NCBI RefSeq assembly: GCF_001640805.2
Contig: NC_066835.1
Span: 4,577,563 to 4,641,562, forward strand
Direction: 5' to 3'
DNA length: 64,000 bases
DNA from: Lates calcarifer
Lineage: Eukaryota > Chordata > Actinopteri > Centropomidae
Positions 29,501-39,071 of this stretch are shown one piece after another (positions within the stretch are counted from its first letter, which is position 1; every line of letters begins with the position of its first letter). The notes beneath the pieces are model-generated. The model ran no database searches and was not told the DNA's origin. It worked only from the letters and a program-made list of their open reading frames with translations. The position numbers and the translations under genes are program-made.

Positions 29501-32500
29501 TCAGTCAACTTATTTGGTTGATTGACTAATTGTTTCAACTCTTGTGAATACCCTCTGCTGCAACATCAGTACCGGGAGCCTATAGTCGACCACAGTGCTG
29601 TATGAGCCTTTGTGTGGAAATTAAACAGGACAATGTTATTTGCCTGATCTGAGATCAGTAAAGTGATACAGTGCATGGTGGTTTGCTGGCTTGTTTTTTC
29701 ATGCTTCAGTTATTAAACCCAAAACGCATGTAAAAAAGTACAGTTTTTTAATTTGTGAAGAGGATTAATCCGCAGCAGTTTTGATAAGCGATTAATAGAT
29801 ATTTTCTTTCCATCCAAATATTCTCTGGTTCCAGTTTCTCTCATGTGACAATTTGCTGCCTTTTTAATTAGAAAATCTCTGCATTTGGAGCATCAGGAGT
29901 TTTGGAAATGGGCATTTCATGACCTTGTCTTGGACATTTTATAATAAAGTAACTGATAGAATCGTAGCTGCAGCCTGAGTTTGAACATAAATGTATATAC
30001 ATACAGTAATATACAATAATTATACAACTTATGGTACAACAACCTTTTGTTAACAATTGTTTTTTTAATGAATAAAGTATAGCACAGACTGCAGAGTGTT
30101 TGGGTTTATATAGATACAACTCTACTGAGCAAAACATATTTTCAAGCAGATCTTATCAATGGACTTATTATGATAATAGATGTAGCAGCAGTAATAGATA
30201 ATCAGCAGACAGGGGCCTCTTCAATACTGTTCACCTCACAACTAGCCCCATGTTCACAGCAGCAAACTTTCTCCCCCCTCCCCCCGGGAAATTTTCAAAT
30301 CACATGTCCTTAATCAGAGTATTGCTATTGGGTCGGCTTCATTAGCTTAACAGGAGTATTCCACAGCTGGCTCACGGCCAATCTCGGTAGTAGAAATGCT
30401 GCTGGCTGCACCATGAAATAAATCAATGTCTTAAATGTGTTAAGATAACATGTCTCGCCTCGTGCGCGCAGGCATCAGCCAGAGCTACATCTCCCAGTGG
30501 CTGCTGCAGCAAGGCCTGGAGATGAGCGACTCCAAGCGCAGAGCTTTCTACCGCTGGTACCTGCTGGAGAGGAATAACCCAGGTGAGACGCAGGGTGACG
30601 CAGTGTCGGATGTGATTATTGTAGAGCAGATGAGTAGAATGTAGATAGTTACAGGGATGATGAATGTCAGATGCAAAAAGACTAATTATGAGAGTGATGA
30701 TCAGGGCCTCAAGGTTGAATGTCAGGTTAATGATAATAGGTTATAGATAAGATAATGTAGGAAGGAAGGTGTGTATTAAAAAGAGATTACATTTTTTGTG
30801 TTTCATGAATATGAGCCACTGCTTGCTAACCTCCCCCCTCCATCTGCCCTCCTCTTCTTCCTCCCCCTCCCCATCCTCTTGCATGGTAAACCTCACCCAC
30901 ACGCCTCTAATTCCTCACGCTAACTCCATCCTGGTCCTCGAGGGCTGTGAGGTCAAGGAAGGACACGAGACAAATCTATAATTTCAGAGAAAAGACAAAT
31001 GATAAAGGTAGTCCTGTCACAGGAGATGCTAATCAATAATATTAAGGCTTCTGGTTTGGAAATGAAACTTAAGTGGGTGAATGCGGTTTGTCTGTACAGG
31101 CTAGAGTAACAGCTTGGGTTGGCATTGACCTCTCCATGTCCTAGGATACGAGCATACGACTACCTAAAAAAAATGGTATGGTTTTAAACAGCTGCACCGT
31201 ACCAAATGAGTAGCAGCTAAAGATGCTCCCAGCTTTTATTGGTTTGTGTCAGATGGCGTGCATTCGCAATAAATCATGTCAAATGTCGCAGTTTCACTTT
31301 ACCAGTTCTGCAAAATAAACAAAGCCACTGATGGACCATCTGCTGTCCCTGCTGCCTTCCTTCATCTTAATTTATTTTTTTTTTTTAACCCCACCTGCCC
31401 AAGCTTTTCCTTAGCTCCTCTGTAGTTCTCAGCCCTCATGCTGGAGGTACTCTGGTGCTGGTTTTCATTCCTACATGGCTAACAAACAGGCTATTAACAA
31501 TGATACTAACATGAACTGAGTTTCTCTGCAATGTTTCAAAAACCAAAGCGGTCACAGTGCTTTGCTTCTGACGTAGGCTCCTGTTGACCTGCCCATCATG
31601 AAACTCCAAAGAAGCAATGTTATCAGTCAAATTTTTAATTGGCAAATACACTGAATTATGCGATAAAGCAGACTTTTGTTGATGACTGAAAATTGCCAGA
31701 TAGGTCTACAGGAGTATGTCAGTAAACCCAGTCAACTCTTAATCTCCAATGACATTAGCCAAACCTGCCTATAATCTGATCCATGCCTGTGGCCTGCCTG
31801 ACCATTGGTTTTGTCCCGACTGAAGGGCTGAGATGGAGTGAAAGCCAGCACAGCGTGAGCCCCATGCCCAGGGCCAGGGGAGGGGACAGAGACGGGACGG
31901 TAGCAGGGGTGAGCGGCAGCCTCCCCAACATCCTCCCCAATCCCAACACCAACCTCAACCCCAACCCTGTGTGGAGCAGGCAGAGAGAGCTGCTGATGCA
32001 CTTGCTGCCGTGGTACACTGCTGCCGCCGCAGCCGCCCAGGCCCAGCCAGGTAACCCAGTCCCTCCCTTCCCTGGCCTCAGCGGCTTGCAGCAGGGGATG
32101 CATGCAACATCAGCCAGCCTGCATGCCATTAAACCCATAGCCACTTTGAGACTGTTGCAAATGCTTCCCACGCTGACAGATTGCTTTTCTTCCCCCAGCA
32201 GAGATAAACTAGAAGATTGTACCCCAATGCTAAAAATGAAGTGGGTCCACACTATTAAAACTGAAGCACAGAAATGCCAGAGATGACTGGAACAGTCTCA
32301 CCAATCTGTTCTTTGTTCACCATAGAGTTTATTTTTCTGCAGTTTAAACAAACAAACAAAAACAGCTTTAGGGGATCAAAAATATAAAAAATGTGCATTT
32401 ATATTGTGTGTTGTGTAAAGAAAATTACTATCAGTAATAAGATTTTATCAGAATTAGATTTTATTGCCAAGTAAGTTTGCACATACAAGGAATTTGTCTT

Positions 32501-35500
32501 GGTATATCGGTGCTAAAGAACAGTGACAGATGCGGAGAAGTAGAAGTAAGGCTAAGGAGCAGAAAGAGCAAAAAGCAAATAATATATTTACAAGAAACGT
32601 AAATATATACACAAGAAACACAAATATACATAATGAAAATGTAAAGTGTAGAGTGCAAATGTTTGAAGGTGGCAGTGATTGTGTGATATGACAATATCTC
32701 ATTTCAGTATTGATATTTGGTATTTTTCTCAAAAATGACAACATAGAGTTACCGATATAACTTAAAATGTATGCAAAGCAGCTGAAATTCATTCCTTAAT
32801 AAGTGTAAATGGTAAAAAGGTTAGAATGATAGGAGAAACTGATGTTAAAGGAAGTCAGTTGCACCAGCTTTTCCTGAGTTCAAAGTTATCCTAGTCATAA
32901 ATTAAGTGTTTACTATGTGAAGATTTATCACAAAGGTTCAAATACGTAGCACCTCACAAACTAGTGTTGGGAATAGTATCACTAAATATTTACACTAACT
33001 GCCTGGTGTAAGTGATGCATAGCTGATGTTCAAGTGACAAAGCTAATGTTAGCATGCTAGTGTGTGAAGAGCAACAGAGGTTAATGTGTAAGGGTGTGCA
33101 AACTATCCCAAAAATACCAGTACACCTCAAATTACCAAATGGTATGTCAGTGACATTAGTCTAAATGGCTGAATAATGTTGGTTAGATTTATGTAATCGG
33201 ATATTCATTCATTATAATTAAATGATGCAACCTAAGATGGTAAATCTCTAGTTTAAAAAGAGCTGAGAATGCAGGACATGCACAGACTTAGTAGTGTATT
33301 TATCAGTAGCTGGTACAGTCCAATCCAAGAACACATTTCCTGTGACAGACTACAGTTGTTTACATTTATGATGAAACTTAACATCGACACTGTGTATTGT
33401 GAAGTGTGATTTCAGAATGCAGCGTGTTTGGTTTTCAGAGACCTTTGTTAATGTTTTTTATTATTACCTATTATTACCTACTTTTAGGTGTGACAGTGCT
33501 ATCTTCACCTCAGTAATGATCATCTAACTAAAGCGATCAATAAATGATAAATTGGTGCGACAGAGTTGTGAGTTCAGAATTGAAACTAAGTGGTTACACA
33601 GTTAGTGTTGACTTCGCACTCCAACTTCAGATCCAACTTCTGTACAGCTGGTGCTAGAGCAGCTTGAGTTTTTAACATAATCACTTTCATCTTTGTTTCC
33701 ACAAACCCTCTACAGTCAAACTGTGGCATGTGCTCACATCTTCAGGTGCCACCTTATCAATGCGGTCTTTGGTGAAGGAGGAACCTGACTGGAGGACGGG
33801 GATCATGTCTGGTGACAGAGCAGGGATGGTGGGTGGGCCTCTGAGGCTACGTAGAGGAAGCAGGTTCACCTGGAGGAAGGAGTGCCAATCCATCATGGAG
33901 AGGTGAGTGAGTTTTACTAGTTTGAAAAACAAAGGAGACACGTGCTGTATGTGTTGCATTCATGTAATGTGGGAAAATAGTAGAGAGTAGAAATTTCTTG
34001 TTTAATAAACCATTTGACTCAACTTTAAGAGAGGAAATTCTTCTCAGGAACTCAAGGTTACACTGACTCCTTCATTCAAGCAACATTAACAATGAAAAAC
34101 TAAGTCAAATCAAGCAGTGTTTACTGTGTATGAGATTAAACTAGTGCTGCAACTAACCATTATCTCTCTTACGTGCTAAAGTTGAAGGGAACTGGACTTC
34201 TTTTAGGTTTCTTGAAGAGATTTCACCTCCCATCCAAAAGGCTTCTTCAGTTCTGGTTGGGGAGTCTCAGGTATTTAACTTCTGGGAGGTGGTTCTGGGA
34301 GCCGTCAACCCACCCTGTCGTTATGCGAGTCATTAGGGTCACATGAGCCCAGGTGTGACTCATTGGTGGGTCGTTACCCCAACCTGACATCATGTGAGTC
34401 GTTAGGGTCACGTGTCTCAAGGTGTGAATGGGGGTTAAATCTCCTGGGCAAGGCTCTCAGGACTGTGTTTTTTTTTTCTTTAGTTTATTTAAAAAGGGAC
34501 AGTGCAATTTCATAAAACACATGATTATACATGGTTAAAAAAGCCAGAATTAGCCAGAAGGCTAGTTTTTATCTGTAGTCCCCTGGCCATGATGTAAAAA
34601 GGCAAAAAAAAAATGGGCAAACAATAAAATACATATACAAACACTTGCTATACAATTAAAAAAAATACAACATCACAACAGGCTTATCTTTTAGTGTTGG
34701 CAACTGTATGTATTGAAAAGCCACATTTGCAATTTTTTTGTGAAGGCCTTGTATGTTGTAACCAATTTAACCTCCTCAGGTACTGAGTTCCACGCACTCC
34801 CGCTCCTTACTGACCAGGTGTTATAGGTGGCTGAAAGTTGGTGTCATAGACCACCACCTCTGTTTAAAGATGGACGTTCCAGATGGACATAGATGGCCTC
34901 TTTTAGTCCTCTCTCAAAACGTCTGTCCTCTCTATCCAAAATGTGGACCTTGTTGTCCTCTAAAGTGTGTCTCTTCTCCTTAAGGTGTAGATGAACCGCT
35001 GAGTCTTGTCCTGATGAGCTGGCTCTGCTTGTGTTGTGCTATGCACTTGTGTAGTGGTTGTTTGGTTTCACCTATGTACAGGTCTGAGCATTTCTCCCTG
35101 CATTGCACAGCATAAACCAGGTTACTCAAACTGTATGAGTCACACCTGGGCTCACGTGACCCTAACGACTCACATAACGACAGGGTGGTTTGATGACTCC
35201 CGGATCCACCTCTCAGAGGTTAAATACCTGGGACTCCCCAACCAGTTTTTAGAACTGAAGAAGCCTTTTGGATGAGAGGTGAAACATCTTAAGAAGCCTA
35301 AAAGAAGTCCAGTTGCCTTCTGGATGACTGAGAACCTACACACCCATTATCTTTCTTATAGATTCAGCTGATGTTAATTGGCTTATTTAATCACTTGTGA
35401 AGAATCAAAATTTTTCACAGGCCAATGTAACATTTTCACATTATTTGTTTTGTTAAACCCCAGGGTACAAAGGCCCTTATATATTCGTTTTCAGTCACAT

Positions 35501-38500
35501 AAGACAAAGAAACGCAGCAAATCCTTAGAAGCTTGAACTAGTCAATGTTTGACATTTTCTACTTGAAAAAGTTTTTATTTTTCTCCATTTTTCATTACAG
35601 TACCTTTGTCATCAAATTGCCACAGCAAGATGGGACTTATAGTTTACGTTTACATGGTTTTTGCCCTAAGTGTCTCATTTAGATTGAGTTTATGCTAATT
35701 GAGTGCAGCCAAGCTTAGCAGGAAACTTCCAACTTTTTATGTTTGATGGCTTCAGATGAGTTTGAGCATGTCAATACTTGAGAGTTCAACCATTCGTTCC
35801 CATATGATAGGAATGCAGCAATGCTTGAGGTAAAAGAGTCAGTATTAATAACCTTCCCAGGGTGAACATCCTACAGTGTCTTACTGTTGTGACCTCCTGT
35901 TTGTTGTTCAGCGCAGAAGTATTTGGTTTATAATGCAGTTTTTCATTAGGTGTATTATGTCGCTGCTTCTCTGTAACATATTTGTCCCAGACAGTCTTCT
36001 CACAAGGATGCAGAGAAAGAGGAGTAGGCATTCCTCTAACTCTCTGTGTGCGATTGATTTCTCTATTACATGGTTGCTGTAAGTATAGGGTGCAGACCGG
36101 CCACTCGCAGTAATAAGACCACAAAGGCCCTCAGACAACACTCACCAGCAGTGCCCCCGTGGATTACGCAATTCTACCGCAGTGCTGATCCCTATGAGCT
36201 AGTTTAGACCCAAGGACGATACAGTAGAGGTGAAGATGATGTGGGGTGTGTGGTGTGTGTGTGTGTGTGTGTGTGGTGTGTGTGAGACGGAGTGGACAGG
36301 ATAGGGCAACTAGGAGGGTGATAGGATGAGGCGGGCTGGAAGAAATCGATCCCTGTGTGTTTTGTAATGCGAGATAATGATTCTTTTTCAGCCATGGAGG
36401 GATATAAAGAAGGTAGACATGAGTAAGGAAAATTTGGAGATGGAAAAAAAAGATCTTCACCTGTAAATATAAATTTTGGTTTCTACCAAAGACTCTTCAT
36501 ATTTATAGGCCCTAAGAAAAGATTTAAGTCTGTAAAAGCTTGAATTGCAGAAATGAATCCACTTAGTGCATCCATTAATCTATTCCTTTACAGTGAGGCC
36601 TTCTCCTCGTGCTCCTCCACTGTATAAATATTGTCCTTTCTCTCCCTTGGTTCAATACAAAGACTAAAAGTTGATGAGGTGTAAAATTAGGGCGTAACTA
36701 GCACTGTTCAGACTGGTGCCATCTTCTAATAAATGCGGACTCTGTGATGCAATATGATTTAACTGTTTCCAATACTGTGGGTGTTTCTCTCTTGCAGTTT
36801 CTTCATGGAGAACCAGTATCCAGACGAAGCCAAGAGAGAGGAGATCGCCAGTGCCTGTAACTCTGTCATTCAGAAACCAGGTAGTGTTAAGAACTGCTCC
36901 TGTCAGAAATCACCTCAGGCAACAGCTAAAAATAGTCTGCTTTCCCACTTTAAATCAAAATGTCATTCTGCATACTTGATCTCTATTCTGATGAATTGAT
37001 TAGTCACTCAGTGGATAATTAGACTGTTTTGATAATTGAACATTCAGTCATTATTTATATATTATAAAAATACCAGATGCTTGGTGTTTGCTACCCTTCT
37101 TGGTTTATATTGTAAATGTTGTGCTTTCAGACTGTTGAGCAGTGTGACCATATTAGTCTCTGGGATTTGGTTATTTTCTTTCACATTGGTATGCAAAATG
37201 TATTGTTTGATGCACTGTTTTGAGACCTCAGTTGTTTTGTTTGTTTGAAAGACATACAGAAAATAGCAAACTGCAGTTCTTGAATCATAATTCTTGTTAA
37301 GTTGAGCCCTGATGACGTGGCGTGGAGAAATTCTGTGTATTTGGTTTTATGACAGATGGATTCTTTCTTTAATTCCTCAGGTTGTAAGCTGTCTGAGTTT
37401 GAGCGCGTGACGGCAGTTGAAGGTGTACAACTGGTTTGCCAACCGCCGGAAGGAGATGAAGAGAAGAGCAAATATTGGTGAGGGTCTGATAACTTCCTTT
37501 ACACACACCAGGTGGATTCATAGGAGGAAGCCTTTAGTTATGTTTATCTCCATCTGCGGACACTGGACAGTTTACATGCACGTTTATACTTCCTGTGTTT
37601 CCAATTTCCACTTTGTTGTCTAACACAACTAGAGGCTGCCATTTTGGAAAGCCATGGAATTGAGGTGCCAAGTCCAAGCTGCCACTCAAATGGTGAGGAG
37701 GGGGAGATGCAAGAGTTTGCCGATCAGGTGAATCATCGATTCTCAGAGCAAGTAAGTCCACATAGAGTCACCATTGAAGGAGAAACAAAAAACAGACGAC
37801 TAGTAGCGCAGGCCTATAGACCCTCATCATGGTAGTTTTTGGCACAGAGAATTGGCTCACCTGAAGTTTTGGTAGTGTTTCTATCATTTGAACACAAACA
37901 TGTAATTTGAAACATTATTGCTGTAGTAGTTGTGCTCCATAAGCCTTTATCACAATGGATATTTTGACTTGTCATATAAGGGAAAGTACTGGTATAATGG
38001 CCTTTACACATCAGGAATGATGAGGATTAACCACACAAAATAGGCTAATTTTCAAGCATGATTTTCACATACACACATATCACATACATTCATATTCATA
38101 TGATACAGTTATGTATATGTTCTAAAAAAATGTTCTGGGGAAGAAAAGTCAAAGTCACCATCAAGCATCAAGAAATGGTTTGATGATGCCTTTTTTGTTG
38201 TATAATCTAGCATTTTGTGAAACAAAAACAACCAAACAATCCACCATGTTCAGTATTTTTGTGTGACATTTCAGCAAGCTGTGTCGTGATTGTTCAGTTG
38301 CATTCCCAGCAAAGTTAGAAAAATGGACTGTGGAGTCCCCTTTTTTAACACAGTGAAATTATGTCTTTGGTGTGACACATTTACAGTGGTAGACAGAAAC
38401 ACCGTGCAGCTGTTATAACTGTCAACAGATCACCTGTAACTGGGAGTGTCTGCTACGAAGGATGGTCTGTTAGTAACCAGAACACATAGATTGCTTCTTT

Positions 38501-39071
38501 ATTTCTGTTGAGATTCTGTTGAGGGTGTGTTGTCAGTAATTACTGGCATCACTACACACATGTTATGTTTTAGCCAAGTCAGAGGGAGGTGGTCTTAAGA
38601 GCCAGTGTTTACCACACTGGGTACAAATTGAGAAATTGCCAGAAGTCACAGAGGCAGGGCAGAAACTCCAGCCAGCTGTTAGCTGGTCACAGCAGGCATG
38701 AGGACATAAACACAGTCTGTAGAGCTTCTCTAGCCGCTTCACTAATCTTAGGGCTGACCGAGCCAAAAACTGCCACTACCTTAAGGCTGTTGTGAGACCA
38801 TAAATAATCCCAACTGCTATATTCACAAGAAGGATCCCACTTGATGTCAACAAGAGATCTTTAATAAAAGGGATACCAACATCTATATAATTTGCTCATA
38901 TATCTACTGTTTATCTTTCCACAGGAAGACGCATCTTCCCAGAGGATCATTGACCAACAAGACCCCTCCTCATTGGCTACTACAGAGGTGGCAGCCCTGC
39001 CAAGCCCCACCCCTCAGGTCCTGGAACAGAAAGATGATGATTCAAAAAGGGAGACTGTGGATGAAGAGTGA
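26537..39071 (+). CDS. hmbox1: HMBOX1-type homeobox protein, with a one-base frame break in the homeodomain exon
   Basis: Exons: 26537-26618, 27883-28312, 28642-28727, 30472-30582, 33746-33902, 36798-36880, 37381-37477, 37633-37751, 38925-39071 (TGA 39069-39071). Phases match throughout; removing one base in exon 37381-37477 gives 1311 nt, 436 residues (human HMBOX1 about 420). Order: N-terminal HNF1-like segment (YTIEQIDLLQRLRLSGMT), a Ser-rich linker, a POU-specific-like domain (KEEIKTFLNNRRISQ to WLLQQG), and an atypical homeodomain from RGSRFTWRKEC to WFANRRKEMKRRA. The C-tail is acidic and unlike human. HMBOX1 binds double-stranded telomeric repeats and acts in the nucleus. The ATG at 27891 (A at -3, G at +4) is an equally likely start; 26537 adds 30 residues in frame. 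An extra G at 37416 breaks the frame before homeodomain helix 3. Human HMBOX1 is on a different chromosome from HPCA, so this may be a fish paralogue. Confidence 0.86.
29188..29545. mobile_element. non-autonomous MITE, old copy
   Basis: Has ttcaactcacgattattttc near one end, gtgaaaaatgcccatcacac in the middle and gattgactaattgtttcaac near the other. From memory this is a common teleost MITE whose ends read CAGRGCTGCAACTAACGATTA. It lies in an hmbox1 intron. Borders are approximate. Confidence 0.6.
29757..29978. mobile_element. second MITE copy, reverse orientation, truncated
   Basis: Read on the minus strand it has gctgcagctacgattctatc at one end and aaatgcccatttccaaaact inside, matching the family of 29188-29545 but inverted. 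The pair sits about 200 bases apart in the same intron. Confidence 0.5.
31826..32050 (+). CDS. hmbox1: candidate extra (cassette) exon of the hmbox1-type gene
   Basis: The segment is open in the frame required by the flanking exons. Its acceptor is ccgactgaag at 31816-31825 and its donor CCAG then gtaaccc at 32050/32051. Length is 225 nt, divisible by 3, and both ends are phase 1, exactly as needed between exons 30472-30582 and 33746-33902. The insert would add 75 residues between the POU-like domain and the homeodomain, including an Asn/Pro stretch (NPNTNLNPNP), RELLMHLLPWYT and six alanines. It is much richer in GC than its surroundings. I know no counterpart in human HMBOX1. It could be a chance open frame; the open frame also continues past the donor. 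Confidence 0.4.
32051..33745 (+). other. hmbox1: hmbox1 intron
   Basis: AT-rich sequence between the candidate exon and exon 33746-33902 (acceptor atcttcag). A duplicated tattaccta occurs near 33460-33480. No further exon seen. Confidence 0.6.
34464..34815 (-). repeat. probable LINE 3' tail inserted inside the Penelope-like element
   Basis: Begins with a T run followed by tttagtttatttaaaaaggg and gacagtgcaatttc, and contains cagaattagccagaaggcta and ctgtagtcccctgg. I recognise this wording from an abundant fish non-LTR element. The T run would be its reversed poly(A) tail. Borders are approximate. Confidence 0.45.
34850..35122 (-). pseudogene. decayed GIY-YIG endonuclease segment of the retroelement
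   Basis: Minus-strand translation shows LVYAVQC, then CSDLYIGETKQPLH in one frame, and after a frame break near 35010-35025 ILDREDRRFERGLKEAIYV and RPSLNRGGGL in another. The LVYAVQC and DLYIGE pair is the GIY-YIG core, and the downstream ERG-KEAIYV block is usual in the endonuclease region of such retroelements. It is not functional as written. Confidence 0.65.
36244..36292. repeat. imperfect (GT)n microsatellite
   Basis: GT runs interrupted by GG (ggtgtgtgtgtg, ggtgtgtgtgag) inside the hmbox1 intron 33903-36797. Confidence 0.85.

Larger units (their letters stand above)
28728..30471 (+). other. hmbox1: hmbox1 intron
   Basis: Donor gtactc, acceptor gtgcgcgcag. It holds the two MITE copies and a GC-rich spot near 30275-30290; nothing else seen. 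Confidence 0.7.
34172..35343. mobile_element. Penelope-like retroelement remnant with inverted terminal arms, nested in a MITE
   Basis: Arms of about 180 bp at roughly 34183-34363 and 35144-35325 are inverted copies of each other (for example ccaaaaggcttcttcagttc and its complement). The flanks CCATTATCTCTCTTA (34157-34171) and CCATTATCTTTCTTA (35344-35358) differ at one base and look like a 15-bp target duplication. Inside, on the minus strand, is a decayed GIY-YIG-type coding segment. Penelope-like elements carry a GIY-YIG endonuclease and can end in inverted repeats, which is why I favour that class. The reverse transcriptase is missing. Confidence 0.6.
34140..35575. mobile_element. old MITE split by a later insertion
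   Basis: The left part (34140-34171) has the family start gtgctgcaactaaccattat. The right part (35344-35575) continues with cattatctttcttatagatt and later phrases such as acataagacaaagaaacgca and gcagcaaatcctta of the same MITE family. Between them lies the element at 34172-35343. The two parts overlap by a 15-bp near-identical duplication. Confidence 0.6.

Noticed and set aside
30769..30981. Open frame after hmbox1 exon 4 as a possible further exon
   Set aside because: No phase-compatible splice pair and no similarity to HMBOX1; the next conserved exon is at 33746.
35255..35300. gatgagaggtgaaac in the arm of the Penelope-like element, resembling a hammerhead ribozyme core
   Set aside because: Two core bases differ from CUGANGA and I could not form convincing stems, so I do not call a ribozyme, although such elements are known to carry them.
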